Source: Tenacibaculum dicentrarchi
GTDB taxonomy: Bacteria > Bacteroidota > Bacteroidia > Flavobacteriales > Flavobacteriaceae
Direction of reading: 5' to 3'
NCBI RefSeq assembly: GCF_900239345.1
Contig: NZ_OESZ01000047.1
Location: 1 to 64,000 of the forward strand
Length of the DNA stretch: 64,000 bases
A model generated the notes under the pieces. The model was not told the origin of the DNA. It worked only from the letters and a program-made list of their open reading frames with translations, and made no database searches. The position numbers were made by a program, and so were the translations under genes. Positions 1 to 8,645 of the stretch are shown here, one piece after another. The stretch's first letter is position 1; each line of letters begins with the position of its first letter.

Positions 1-83
1 GTTAGAATCGAACTAACTGACATACTATTGTCATTTCCAAATTTCTTTAATCGTTACGCTTTCTGAAAGCGGTTGCAAATATA
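1..83 (-). ncRNA. Structured RNA leader or small RNA, continues past left edge
   Basis: Read on the minus strand, a perfect -7 box (TATATTTG, 76-83) is followed by three consecutive hairpins: CGCTTT/AAAGCG with a 3-nt loop (57-71), TGACA/TGTCA with a 6-nt loop (18-33), and GTTAG-TTCGATT-CTAAC (1-17). The last looks exactly like a tRNA T-arm (5-bp stem, TTCRANY loop). I could not fit a D-arm or anticodon arm upstream, so this is not called a tRNA. It may be the leader of a gene or RNA outside the window. The hairpins are seen; the RNA identity is inference. Confidence 0.4.
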
Positions 84-332
84 CATTCTTTTATTTGTTT
101 TAAACAAGTTAAAATTAACTTATTTTTAAAAAAATGTTTTTATGAACTTTATAACAGTATAAACATAGCTGTTATGGACTACAAATATATGACTCTTTTT
201 TGATTTTTTAAGCTTTTTTATCCTTTTATTTTAAATAAAAAACAAAATAAACTGATTATCAGTTAGTTTTATTTTTTAGAGACTGTATTACTTTAAAAAT
301 AAGCTCTAAAAATCATTGAAAAACTAAATTAC
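84..332. other. AT-rich intergenic stretch with one terminator-like hairpin
   Basis: No reading frame of note. A hairpin at 241-276 pairs an A-rich arm (ending ACTGA) with TCAGT followed by a T-rich run. It could end the pbpC transcript coming from the right or a transcript outside the window. Nothing else recognised before the family A repeat at 333. Confidence 0.35.
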
Positions 333-424
333 TAGCCCCGATTGAAGCTTTGTTTGAGCTCTTTTTTATTTTTTCTTTTCAAAAAATAAAAAAAGCGAGT
401 GCGGAAAGCGGGAAATTGCTTCTA
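333..424 (-). repeat. Dispersed repeat family A, copy 1
   Basis: About 90 bp, 22 bp beyond the pbpC stop. On the minus strand it runs from a GAAGCAATTTCCCGC end, through GCACTCGC and an A/T-rich central hairpin, to GAGCTCAAAC and a CTTCAATCGGGGCTA end. Same element as 6206-6303, 17026-17113, 25778-25867, 28505-28597 and 45635-45725. The outer stem is weaker here because the last bases read GCTTCTA on the plus strand. Confidence 0.85.
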
Positions 425-445
425 ATAAAAAATATTTACATAATT

Positions 446-2788
446 TTATAAAATTTCCAAGAAGCATATTTGTTCATTTCCAAAATTATCTACCACCATA
501 ATTTTATGATTTCCTTTTTGAGGCGTTATTGCCTGTTCATGATACTGGGTTGTACTCGAAATAAAAACATTATTTAAATACCAATACAAAATAGCACTAC
601 TATTAGTATGTGTTACTTTTAAAATAATAGGGTTTAATTTATTATTATCGCCTTTTGTTAAAGATATTTTAGAATATTTTTTTGTTGGAAATACAAAATC
701 CATGGTATTGTTTTGTAACTTATCACAATCACTTCTGTAAGTTGGTAAAATAGTATAATCGGCATTTTTTTGCTTATAATAGTGTGCCATTAAAGGAGGT
801 AAAATAAACCAAGTTTTGTTTTTTATATTAGTTATAGACTCGCAATTAGATGTTACTTGAAAATTTTCTGACGCATCAACAGTTATTTTCTTGTGATATG
901 GGCATGGCTTTGCTCTTACGCCATTTTTAGGAATCCGTTTTATAACTGACTTACAAATTGGTAACGCTAAATAACCACTTTTCACACAAATTTCTTCTTC
1001 AATTAAGGCTTCGAAAGGTTCTAAAAACCAAGTTGATTTTGGCAACACATCAAAAACATTAAATAATAAAGGAGCTGCACTTCCTACTCCTGTTAAATCG
1101 GGTCTTCCTTCTCCGTCAGAATTCCCAACCCAAACTCCAACAACATATTTAGGAGTTAAACCAATTGCCCAAGCATCTTTATTTCCAAAACTAGTACCTG
1201 TTTTCCAACCTATTTTTTGAGAAGAATCAAAATATTTCCAAGATTGTTCTGTAAAAGGTCTGTTAACTTCTGTCAATGTGTTTAAAGTTGTAAAAGCAAC
1301 ACCCGCATCAATATGTGTATCATTTTCTTGAATATTTCCAAAACTTATTTTTTCAGCTTTCAAATAACTAGGTTCAATAAATTCATTTGAATAATAATTA
1401 TGATTTGTAGTTTCAAAATGATTTACAACACCTGCATAACCTGCAAATGTTTTGCATAAATCCCAAAGACTAGCCTCTGCACCTCCTAAAATTAATGACA
1501 ACCCATAATAATCTGCCGATTTATTAATATCATATATGTTATAAGCTTTTAAATCTTCATTGAATTTCTCTAATCCATAGGTTTGCAACATACGAACCGA
1601 AGGGATATTTAAAGAACGAGTTAAAGCCTGATTAGCAGGTACTGCACCATCAAAATTTAAATCGAAATTTTTCGGGGTGTATCCAGCTATTTCAGTAGGT
1701 ATATCTGCTACTAATTGACTCGGTAGTATTGCACCAGATTGTAACATTTGTGCATATAAAAAAGGCTTTAAAGTACTCCCCGTACTTCGTGCTGAAACAA
1801 CATTATTTACATCTTTTTGATGTTCTTTATCTGTTGGAGAATTACCTACATAACTTATTACTTTTCGTGTAGCAACATCTAAAACTAACACAGACATATT
1901 ATATACTTCATTTTGTTTTTGATGCAAATAATGTTGTTTTACTAAATTATTTACTTGTTTTTGTATATGAATATCTAGTGAACTTTGAATATATTCTCCT
2001 TGATTATTTTTAGCAACTTCTTGTACAAAATGTGGTGCTATACTTGGTAATAGATATGGTTTTTCAGGTAAAAATTCCTCTAAAGCTAATTGATATGTTA
2101 CTTTATCTATAATTTTTTGTTGATATAATTTTTTAAGTAATCTATTTCTTTTTAATTTTAATTTTTGTTGATTTTTCCCTGGATAAATTAAAGAAGGTGC
2201 ATTTGGTAACACTGCCAAAGTTGCTGTTTCTGCCCAAGAAAGCTGATAGGGTTTTAATCCGAAGTAACGCCAAGAAGCCATTTCTAACCCCACTACATTC
2301 CCTCCAAAAGGAGCATGTGAAGCATATAATTTTAAAATATCTTTTTTTGATAATCGAAACTCTAATCGAGTTGCTAATACTAATTCTTTTATTTTTTCTA
2401 AATAAGACCTATGTTTATTTTCTCTAGATAATCGAATTACTTGTTGTGTAAGTGTACTTCCACCTCTAATTACTCGTTTTGCTTTTATATTTTCAATAAA
2501 TGCTTTTCCTATTGATATTGGATTAAATCCAAAATGTTGATAAAAATGAGCATCTTCAAATTGTAAAATACAGGCTTCAAATTTTTTAGGAACAGAATCT
2601 AATTCAGGAAATCGCCATTGTCCATCTTTTGCAATAACAGCACCTAAAAGTTGATTATTCTTAGCTGTAACAACTGTTGATGTTGGGCTTAAAAATAATT
2701 TATGAGGTAAACATAAGTAATAGACACTAATAAATAATATAGTAATAATTATTTTTAATCTGTACTTTTTTAATACGTTAAAAAACAT
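446..2788 (-). CDS. pbpC: Penicillin-binding protein 1C, bifunctional peptidoglycan synthase
   Basis: Inner-membrane enzyme that polymerises lipid II glycan strands and cross-links peptides. One N-terminal membrane anchor (about residues 11-27) is followed by a GT51 glycosyltransferase domain with the catalytic EDxxFxxHxG motif at 78-87 and RGGSTLTQQ at 108-116. The transpeptidase domain has all three signatures: STLK (nucleophile S338, K341), SLN (392-394) and KTG (529-531). The last ~90 residues match the C-terminal domain typical of PBP1C. Length 780 aa is normal for the family. Monocistronic; a -7 box (TACTTTTG) lies on the minus strand at 2812-2819. Flavobacteria often pair this gene with a large alpha-2-macroglobulin gene, which is not visible here. 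Confidence 0.95.
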   Translation of the reverse strand: MFFNVLKKYRLKIIITILFISVYYLCLPHKLFLSPTSTVVTAKNNQLLGAVIAKDGQWRFPELDSVPKKFEACILQFEDAHFYQHFGFNPISIGKAFIENIKAKRVIRGGSTLTQQVIRLSRENKHRSYLEKIKELVLATRLEFRLSKKDILKLYASHAPFGGNVVGLEMASWRYFGLKPYQLSWAETATLAVLPNAPSLIYPGKNQQKLKLKRNRLLKKLYQQKIIDKVTYQLALEEFLPEKPYLLPSIAPHFVQEVAKNNQGEYIQSSLDIHIQKQVNNLVKQHYLHQKQNEVYNMSVLVLDVATRKVISYVGNSPTDKEHQKDVNNVVSARSTGSTLKPFLYAQMLQSGAILPSQLVADIPTEIAGYTPKNFDLNFDGAVPANQALTRSLNIPSVRMLQTYGLEKFNEDLKAYNIYDINKSADYYGLSLILGGAEASLWDLCKTFAGYAGVVNHFETTNHNYYSNEFIEPSYLKAEKISFGNIQENDTHIDAGVAFTTLNTLTEVNRPFTEQSWKYFDSSQKIGWKTGTSFGNKDAWAIGLTPKYVVGVWVGNSDGEGRPDLTGVGSAAPLLFNVFDVLPKSTWFLEPFEALIEEEICVKSGYLALPICKSVIKRIPKNGVRAKPCPYHKKITVDASENFQVTSNCESITNIKNKTWFILPPLMAHYYKQKNADYTILPTYRSDCDKLQNNTMDFVFPTKKYSKISLTKGDNNKLNPIILKVTHTNSSAILYWYLNNVFISSTTQYHEQAITPQKGNHKIMVVDNFGNEQICFLEIL

Positions 2789-2811
2789 TTTTATGTAGAT
2801 GTAATGTATTT

Positions 2812-2819
2812 CAAAAGTA
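2812..2819 (-). promoter_or_regulatory. -7 box (TACTTTTG) for pbpC
   Basis: Perfect TAnnTTTG on the minus strand, 23 nt before the pbpC ATG. Confidence 0.6.
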
Positions 2820-2855
2820 TAAAGTTTTACGTTAAAATATCAACAATAAGTAAGT

Positions 2856-2863
2856 TATATTTG
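2856..2863 (+). promoter_or_regulatory. -7 box (TATATTTG) for the dus gene
   Basis: Perfect TAnnTTTG 16 nt before the ATG at 2880, giving a very short leader. Confidence 0.65.
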
Positions 2864-2879
2864 CAACTTATTAAATATT

Positions 2880-3827
2880 ATGAGTTTTACATTACTTTCA
2901 TCACCTTTACAAGGTTTTACTGATTTTAGATTTAGAAATGCGCAACATAAATATTTTGGTGGTATTGATACTTATTATGCACCATATATTAGATTGAATG
3001 GTAAAATGGTTGTGAAATCGAGCTATAAGCGTGATTTATTACCTGAAAACAATAACACGTTAACTGTTATTCCTCAAGTTATTACTAATGACCCTGATGA
3101 ATTCTTATTCGTTGCTAAATATGTACAAAGTTTAGGTTATAATGAGTTAAACTGGAACTTAGGTTGTCCATATCCGATGGTTACAAAATCAGGAATGGGT
3201 TCTGGATTAATTTGTAATCCTGCTAGAATTGATGAAGTTTTACACAAAGCACACAACGAAACTGATATTTTAGTTTCAATGAAAATGCGAATGGGTTATG
3301 AAAATAGTGAGGAAATTTTAAACTCCTTCCCTATTTTAGATAAATATCCTTTAAAAAATGTAGCTATTCATGCACGTATCGGAAAACAATTATACAAAGG
3401 TGGTGTTGATTTAGATGCTTTTCAAAAATGTATTGATGTTGCGAAACATCAATTATATTATAACGGAGATATTACATCGGTAGCAGGTTTTAAAGCAATG
3501 CAAGAACGTTTTCCTAGTATTAGTCACTTTATGATTGGTCGTGGTTTAATTGCTGACCCATTTTTACCACAGATGATTAAAGACAATACCACGGAATATC
3601 CTGAAGATAGATGGCAACGTTTTGAAGATTTTCATAATGAAATTTATCAACAATACGATGAATTTTTATCAGGGCCAACACCTATAAAAATGAAAATGTT
3701 AGGTTTTTGGGAATATTTCTCTCAATCATTCTCTAATCCACAGAAAACTTACAAAAAAATTAAAAAAGCTGGAAATCCTAAAAAATATCAAGCAGCTGTA
3801 AAAGAAATTTTAGCTACTGAAAAATAA
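2880..3827 (+). CDS. tRNA-dihydrouridine synthase, DusC-like
   Basis: FMN-dependent reduction of uridine to dihydrouridine in tRNA, cytoplasmic. The TIM barrel opens with SPLQGFTDFRFR (residues 8-19), the Dus flavin signature. The active-site Cys is C96 in NWNLGCPYPM. Later Dus landmarks are KMRMGY (~136), HARIGKQLYKG (~164, substrate/FMN side), YNGDI (~194) and IGRGLIADP (~219). The 315-aa length and the HARIG motif place it nearer DusC than DusB. Transcribed alone, divergent from pbpC, and sharing a perfect bidirectional terminator with convergent dbpA. The specific uridine modified cannot be read from the sequence. Confidence 0.9.
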   Translation: MSFTLLSSPLQGFTDFRFRNAQHKYFGGIDTYYAPYIRLNGKMVVKSSYKRDLLPENNNTLTVIPQVITNDPDEFLFVAKYVQSLGYNELNWNLGCPYPMVTKSGMGSGLICNPARIDEVLHKAHNETDILVSMKMRMGYENSEEILNSFPILDKYPLKNVAIHARIGKQLYKGGVDLDAFQKCIDVAKHQLYYNGDITSVAGFKAMQERFPSISHFMIGRGLIADPFLPQMIKDNTTEYPEDRWQRFEDFHNEIYQQYDEFLSGPTPIKMKMLGFWEYFSQSFSNPQKTYKKIKKAGNPKKYQAAVKEILATEK

Positions 3828-3836
3828 TTATCTAAC

Positions 3837-3872
3837 AAAAAGAGCTTTACATATATATGTAAAGCTCTTTTT
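3837..3872. terminator. Bidirectional terminator between dus and dbpA
   Basis: Perfect hairpin AAAAAGAGCTTTACAT / ATGTAAAGCTCTTTTT with A and T runs on both sides, serving both convergent genes. Confidence 0.9.
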
Positions 3873-3898
3873 TATTGTTAATAAATACGGATATAATA

Positions 3899-5212
3899 TT
3901 ATGCTAAAGTAATACGTACTTTTTTATTTTTTAAACGCGTATTATTTAATTGTTCAATTAATTTTTTCGCTTCACTTACAGGAACTGCTATAAAAGCACA
4001 ATCTTGCTTTAACTCTATAACGCCTAATTGTTCTTTGGTTAAATTTCCTTTTTTAAAGAATAATCCTGCAATATCACCTTTTGATATTTTATCTTTTCTT
4101 CCTCCTGAAATAAATAATGTTTCCCAATACTGAGGTTTTATTTTTTGTTTCTGAGTTATACTTTCATTAGGTATATTTTTTAAAAATTCAGGTAAACTTT
4201 CTTTCTGCCATTTTAAAATATACGCTGTTCCTTTTGCATTTACTCGTGCTGTTCTTCCGTTTCTATGTGTAAACTCTTCTATTCTTTCTGGTAATTCGTA
4301 ATGAATAATATATTTCATTTCAGGAATATCAATACCTCTTGCAGCTAAATCGGTTGCAATTAAAACTTGACTTGTACCATTTCTAAATTTTATTAACGAA
4401 CGTTCACGGTCTCTTTGCTCCATTCCTCCAGAAAAACAACTGTGTGCAATTTTATTTTTATCTAAAAATTCACTTACGTGATTAATACTATCTTTTAAAT
4501 TACAAAAAATAATTCCTTGCTCACTTCCTACATGTTTTAACAAATCAAGTAACGTTTGATTTTTGTTTTTTATAGGAGAAACAACCGTTTTTAAAGTTAA
4601 TTGTCTTGATTTTTTTCCTGTCAAGTAATTTAATACTGTCGGTTTATTTAAACCTACAAACTTAGGAATTTCAGTTTCTTGCGTTGCAGAGGTTAAAATA
4701 CGTTTTTTCAGATTTGGTAATTGATTAATAATACCTCTCATTTCGTATTCAAAACCAACTTCTAATGATTTATCAAACTCATCTAAAATTAAGGTTTTAA
4801 TACTATCTTTAGAAAAACGCTCATTTGCAAAATGGTCTAAAATTCTACCAGGTGTACCGATTAAAATACTCGGAATATGTTTTAACTCTGTTTTATCTTT
4901 CGCCATTGAACGACCTCCATAAACAGCATTTACTTTAAATCCTGTTCCCATTTCACGAATTACCTGTTCTATTTGAATAGCTAATTCTCTTGATGGTACT
5001 AAAATTAGTACTTGAATATCTTTATTTTCTGGGTCAATTAACTTTAAGGCTGGTAATAAAAAACCTAACGTTTTACCCGTTCCTGTTGGCGATAATATAA
5101 CCGTATTTGCAGTTGTTTCTACTACTGAAATAGCTTTTTTTTGCATTTCGTTTAACTCATAGATATTTAGTTTTGCTAAAATATCTTCCTGTGTTTTTAC
5201 TGTCATTGCCAT
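3899..5212 (-). CDS. dbpA: ATP-dependent RNA helicase DbpA, DEAD-box
   Basis: SF2 RNA helicase of 50S ribosome assembly. In the 437-aa frame used here: motif I SPTGTGKT (41-48), TPGR (~120), motif II as DEFD (144-147) instead of DEAD, SAT (175-177) and HRNGRTAR (316-323). Residues ~375-437 form the DbpA-type RNA-binding domain that recognises 23S rRNA hairpin 92, which separates it from other DEAD-box proteins. The open frame extends to 5248, but that TTG is part of the -7 box TATCTTTG (5246-5253, minus). The true start is therefore the ATG at 5212, or the ATG at 5206. Confidence 0.9.
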   Translation of the reverse strand: MAMTVKTQEDILAKLNIYELNEMQKKAISVVETTANTVILSPTGTGKTLGFLLPALKLIDPENKDIQVLILVPSRELAIQIEQVIREMGTGFKVNAVYGGRSMAKDKTELKHIPSILIGTPGRILDHFANERFSKDSIKTLILDEFDKSLEVGFEYEMRGIINQLPNLKKRILTSATQETEIPKFVGLNKPTVLNYLTGKKSRQLTLKTVVSPIKNKNQTLLDLLKHVGSEQGIIFCNLKDSINHVSEFLDKNKIAHSCFSGGMEQRDRERSLIKFRNGTSQVLIATDLAARGIDIPEMKYIIHYELPERIEEFTHRNGRTARVNAKGTAYILKWQKESLPEFLKNIPNESITQKQKIKPQYWETLFISGGRKDKISKGDIAGLFFKKGNLTKEQLGVIELKQDCAFIAVPVSEAKKLIEQLNNTRLKNKKVRITLA

Positions 5213-5245
5213 AATATTTATATCTATGAAGTTTTTTATAAGTTG

Positions 5246-5253
5246 CAAAGATA
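5246..5253 (-). promoter_or_regulatory. -7 box (TATCTTTG) for dbpA
   Basis: Perfect TAnnTTTG on the minus strand. Its final TTG imitates a start codon in frame with dbpA. Confidence 0.7.
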
Positions 5254-5411
5254 AGTAGTGTATCTTTATTTATCTTAAAAACGCTCGTTATTAGTTGCTA
5301 GTAATATAAAAATATGACTATTTTTATATGTTTAAATAAATTCAATAAAAATTTTAGCTAGTAAAGTTATTAAATTAAATTATTTTAGCCTGAATTTTAA
5401 ATTTTATTAAT

Positions 5412-6194
5412 TTGTTAAACTACTATTCTTACGAACACCCTGTATCTAACCAATGGGTAACATTTGTACACGGAGCAGGTGGAAGCAGCGCTATTTGGTA
5501 CAAACAAGTTCGAGAATTTAAAAAACATTTTAATGTTTTAATTTTAGATTTACGTGGTCATGGCGATAGCAAATCAATACTAAAAACACCTTTTCAGAAA
5601 AAATATACTTTTGATGCTATTACTGATGATATTTTAGAGGTCATCAATCATTTAAAAATTACAAAATCGCATTTTGTAGGCATTTCACTAGGGACTATTT
5701 TAATTCGGAATTTAGCTGAGAAAAAACCCGATTTGGTAAAAAGCATGATTATGGGTGGTGCGATTATCAAGCTAAACTTACGCTCTCGTTTTTTAATTTT
5801 TGCAGGAAACTTATGTAAATCTATTGTTCCTTACATGCTATTATACAAGCTTTTTGCCTTTGTGATTATGCCGAATAAAAATCATAAAAAATCACGATTA
5901 CTTTTTGTGAATGAAGCTAAAAAATTATATCAAAAAGAATTTTTACGATGGTTTAAATTAACTTCTGAAATAAATCCGTTATTGCGTTTATTTAGAATGA
6001 ATGACCTTAAAATCCCTACCCTTTATATTATGGGCGAAGAAGATTATTTATTCTTACCGAGTATTAAAAATATAGTCGAAAAACACCTAAAAGCATCTTT
6101 AATAATTGTTGAAAAATGCGGACACGTTGTAAATGTTGAAAAAGCAACTATTTTTAACAATAAAACGATTCAGTATATTAATTCAATAACATAA
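5412..6194 (+). CDS. Alpha/beta-fold hydrolase
   Basis: Serine hydrolase of unknown substrate, cytoplasmic. Visible parts: oxyanion loop HGAGGSS (20-26), nucleophile elbow GISLG with S92, acid D211 in MGEEDYLF, and H238 in CGHVVNVEK, so the triad is complete. A cap segment lies at ~115-195. The start is TTG: no ATG or GTG occurs before the first beta strand (WVTFVHG, 15-21), so a later start would remove the oxyanion loop. The sequence before it, TTAATTTG, only imperfectly matches a -7 box. Single gene, followed 12 nt later by repeat A. Esterase, lipase-like or thioesterase roles are all possible. Confidence 0.85.
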   Translation: MLNYYSYEHPVSNQWVTFVHGAGGSSAIWYKQVREFKKHFNVLILDLRGHGDSKSILKTPFQKKYTFDAITDDILEVINHLKITKSHFVGISLGTILIRNLAEKKPDLVKSMIMGGAIIKLNLRSRFLIFAGNLCKSIVPYMLLYKLFAFVIMPNKNHKKSRLLFVNEAKKLYQKEFLRWFKLTSEINPLLRLFRMNDLKIPTLYIMGEEDYLFLPSIKNIVEKHLKASLIIVEKCGHVVNVEKATIFNNKTIQYINSIT

Positions 6195-6205
6195 ATAAAA
6201 ATAAT

Positions 6206-6303
6206 TTGAAGCATTTTCCCGCTTTCCGCACTCGCTTTTTTTATTTTTTTTTAAAGAAAAAAACAAAAAAGAGCTCAAACAATTGCTTCAATCGGGGCTA
6301 GGG
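6206..6303 (+). repeat. Dispersed repeat family A, copy 2
   Basis: Begins 12 nt after the hydrolase stop. Outer arms TTGAAGCA and TGCTTCAA are perfectly complementary. CCCG near the left end can alternatively pair with CGGG near the right end. The centre is a T-run/A-run hairpin flanked by GCACTCGC and GAGCTC. Confidence 0.9.
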
Positions 6304-6376
6304 TTTTTAGTTTCAAACAAATAAGACTACTTAAAAGGTAATTTTAGTTAGCACCTATTTAAAAATTAAATAAACT

Positions 6377-6475
6377 ATCAGTTCGAGTGTTTTTTCCCTT
6401 TAAACAACAGAAAACAATTCAAATTCTCGATACAATTTCAATTCCTTTTAGTCATTAAAATCACTCGAATTGACA
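6377..6475. repeat. Dispersed inverted repeat family B, copy 1
   Basis: Ends are TCAGTTCGAGTG and CACTCGAATTGACA, nearly perfect inverted arms, with an internal CTCGATACAATT motif. Shares both ends with the copy at 16826-16969. Confidence 0.8.
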
Positions 6476-6486
6476 AGAATCAGCAT

Positions 6487-6522
6487 AAAAAAAGCCTAAA
6501 CAAGTAATTGCTTAGGCTTTTA
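6487..6522. terminator. Terminator downstream of the 144-aa secreted protein gene
   Basis: Stem AAAAGCCTAA / TTAGGCTTTT around a 12-nt loop, with A/T runs on both sides. The first gene reached on the right ends at 6554 on the minus strand. Confidence 0.8.
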
Positions 6523-6553
6523 TCAGTACTATTTAAAAATAGTAATAACCATA

Positions 6554-6988
6554 TTACATACTAAATAATTTGTTTACCTCATCTAAGGTTAACAATTTAG
6601 ATTCAGTTAAAACATCTGGTTCTCTACTTACGTATTGTTGAATTTTCATTTTAACAATTCCTTGCTCTCTTACATATTTAAAGTAAACAGCCTCTCCATT
6701 TGCTTTAATTTGATATCTACTACCAGTAGATTCTTCAAAACCTCTAGCAATAATTTGATGTAATTTAGCAGCGTCGTTATCGACATTTTTAAATGAAAAC
6801 GAAATGTATTCATTTACCGTATTGTTAATGTTTTTATAAAATAAATTATACGCCTCATTACCTACTTTTTCTAGGTAAACAAATTCTACCTGCCCAACAA
6901 CATCTATTTTTGTTTTTTCAACAAATTCAATTTGAGCAAACGATATTGCTGAAAAAAACAATGCTACTACTACTACTAATTTTTTCAT
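6554..6988 (-). CDS. Small secreted protein of unknown function
   Basis: 144 aa. Residues 1-18 form a clear Sec signal peptide ending SAISFAQ, typical of Flavobacteriaceae. The mature part is charged and beta-rich, with no Cys and no motif I recognise. It most likely acts in the periplasm. Single gene with its own terminator at 6487-6522. The frame and signal peptide are convincing, but no function can be assigned. Confidence 0.7.
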   Translation of the reverse strand: MKKLVVVVALFFSAISFAQIEFVEKTKIDVVGQVEFVYLEKVGNEAYNLFYKNINNTVNEYISFSFKNVDNDAAKLHQIIARGFEESTGSRYQIKANGEAVYFKYVREQGIVKMKIQQYVSREPDVLTESKLLTLDEVNKLFSM

Positions 6989-7090
6989 AAATCTTAAAAA
7001 TTTTATGTTACTATATTTTACTTAGTCATTAAAATAACGTTTTTTTTGAAAAAAAGTATGATTTTATCTAAAAAAACATTTTACTACTTT

Positions 7091-7489
7091 TTAAATAGCC
7101 CTTGCTCCTGCTTCAGCTACTGTATGGTCATTTTCTACGGAACTACCACTCACTCCAATAGCTCCAATTATTGTTCCGTTTTCATCTTTTACTGGCACAC
7201 CTCCTGGAAAAGTAATTAATCCGTTATTCGAATGCTCAATATTATATAAGGGTTGTCCTGGTTGAGATAATTCACCAATAATTCCTGTATTCATATCGAA
7301 AAAACGAGCAGTTTTTGCTTTTTTAATCGAAATATCTAAAGAACCTAACCATGCACCGTCCATACGAGCAAAGGCAACTAAGTTTGCACCTGCATCAACA
7401 ACTGCAATGTTCATTTTTGTGTCAATTTCTATTGATTTTGCTTTTGCTGCTACAATAATTTTTTCCGCTTGTTGTAATGTGATGTTCAT
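7091..7489 (-). CDS. GlcG/HbpS family protein
   Basis: 132 aa, the usual length for this small alpha/beta family (PF03928). Typical segments are [20 protein letters not shown] (28-47), FPGGVPV (~94) and [10 protein letters not shown] (~107). Some members bind haem (HbpS) or cobalamin-like cofactors, and others sit next to glycolate or diol-utilisation enzymes. Biochemistry is not predictable from sequence. It starts 39 bp after the stop of the CBS-like gene on the same strand, so the two are probably co-transcribed. No signal peptide, so cytoplasmic in this form. Confidence 0.8.
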   Translation of the reverse strand: MNITLQQAEKIIVAAKAKSIEIDTKMNIAVVDAGANLVAFARMDGAWLGSLDISIKKAKTARFFDMNTGIIGELSQPGQPLYNIEHSNNGLITFPGGVPVKDENGTIIGAIGVSGSSVENDHTVAEAGARAI

Positions 7490-7528
7490 ACTGTTTTATT
7501 TTTAATTAATAATTGATTTTAATTATTT

Positions 7529-8548
7529 TTAAACCTCAACGAAAGAATTCGACTCTAAAAAACACTGTTCTTTCATCCAAGTATCAGAATATATTTTATT
7601 CATATAACGAGATCCGTGGTCGGGTAAAAGTAATACAACTACACTATCTTTATCAAAATATCCTTTTTCATTATATTGTTTGGTTGCCTGTAAAACAGCG
7701 CCAGAAGTATATCCGCAGAATAAGCCTTCTGTTTTCACTAATTTTCTTGCAGTAAGCGCAGCATCTTTGTCGGATACTTTTTCATAAATATCAATCACAT
7801 CAAAATCTGTGGCTGTTGGAATTAAATTCTTTCCTAAACCTTCAATTTTATAAGGCGATATTTCATTTTCATCAAACTTACCTGTTTCATGATATTTTTT
7901 TAAAACAGAACCGATGGCATCGACTCCTAAAACTTTTATTTTCGGATTTTTCTCTTTCAAATACTTTCCTGTACCCGAAATTGTTCCGCCTGTTCCACTT
8001 GCAATAACTACGTGTGTTACTTTTCCTTTTGTTTGTTTCCAAATTTCAGGACCTGTCGTTTTATAATGTGCTTCTATATTCAGTTCATTAAAATACTGAT
8101 TGATATAAATAGATCCTGGATTTTCTTTATGTAATCTTTTTGCTACTTCGTAATACGAACGAGCATCATCCGCAGGAACATTTGCAGGACAAACATGTAC
8201 CTGAGCTCCCATTGATTTTAACATATCAATTTTATCTTGTGATGATTTATCGCTTACCGCTAAAATACATTTATATCCTTTAATAACACTAATCATCGCT
8301 AATGAAAAACCTGTGTTTCCTGAAGTTGTTTCAACAATGGTATCTCCTTTTTTTAAGATACCTTTTTTCTCGGCGCTTTCAATAATATGCAACGCAATTC
8401 TATCTTTTGCCGAATGCCCCGGATTAAAAGCCTCTACTTTGGCGTAATACGTTCCTAAAAATTTTTTTGTTATTTTGGCTAACCTTACCATAGGGGTTTG
8501 CCCTATTAAATCTAAAATTGAGTTGGTAATTCCTTTGTTTCTATTCAT
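7529..8548 (-). CDS. PLP-dependent cysteine synthase / cystathionine beta-synthase family enzyme
   Basis: Fold-type II PLP enzyme, 339 aa. The Schiff-base lysine is K48 in [10 protein letters not shown] and the substrate loop is TTSGNTG (74-80). [12 protein letters not shown] (~189-200) binds the PLP phosphate. [10 protein letters not shown] (~242) is more like cystathionine beta-synthase than CysK, but the C-terminal CBS-domain pair of the animal enzyme is absent. Either transsulfuration of homocysteine with serine or O-acetylserine sulfhydrylation is possible. Probably in an operon with the downstream GlcG-like gene. A 13-bp inverted repeat lies just upstream at 8565-8619. Confidence 0.85.
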   Translation of the reverse strand: MNRNKGITNSILDLIGQTPMVRLAKITKKFLGTYYAKVEAFNPGHSAKDRIALHIIESAEKKGILKKGDTIVETTSGNTGFSLAMISVIKGYKCILAVSDKSSQDKIDMLKSMGAQVHVCPANVPADDARSYYEVAKRLHKENPGSIYINQYFNELNIEAHYKTTGPEIWKQTKGKVTHVVIASGTGGTISGTGKYLKEKNPKIKVLGVDAIGSVLKKYHETGKFDENEISPYKIEGLGKNLIPTATDFDVIDIYEKVSDKDAALTARKLVKTEGLFCGYTSGAVLQATKQYNEKGYFDKDSVVVLLLPDHGSRYMNKIYSDTWMKEQCFLESNSFVEV

Positions 8549-8564
8549 TGTTCTCTTAATAAGA

Positions 8565-8619
8565 AAGCGTCATTGTACAAAATAAAAATTGACTTCTTAC
8601 AACTCTTACAATGACGCTT
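8565..8619. repeat. 13-bp perfect inverted repeat in the leader of the CBS-like gene
   Basis: Arms AAGCGTCATTGTA (8565-8577) and TACAATGACGCTT (8607-8619) around a 29-nt loop, between the ptrB stop (8646) and the CBS-like start (8548). Either the ptrB terminator or a regulatory leader. No strong T run follows it. Confidence 0.6.
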
Positions 8620-8645
8620 GTACTAAATTAGCTACAAAAGTATCA

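Larger units (their letters stand above)
6195..6553. other. Repeat-filled convergent gap
   Basis: Holds family A copy 2 (6206-6303), a family B inverted repeat (6377-6475) and the terminator of the minus-strand gene (6487-6522). No coding potential seen. Confidence 0.8.

Noticed and set aside
1..75. A tRNA gene on the minus strand at the left edge
   Set aside because: The T-arm mimic is excellent, but no D-arm, no pairing anticodon arm and no tRNA-like spacing upstream.
3899..5212. DEFD instead of DEAD in DbpA as a sign of an inactive helicase
   Set aside because: The first two acidic residues of motif II are intact, all other helicase motifs are present, and variation at the third position is tolerated in this family.
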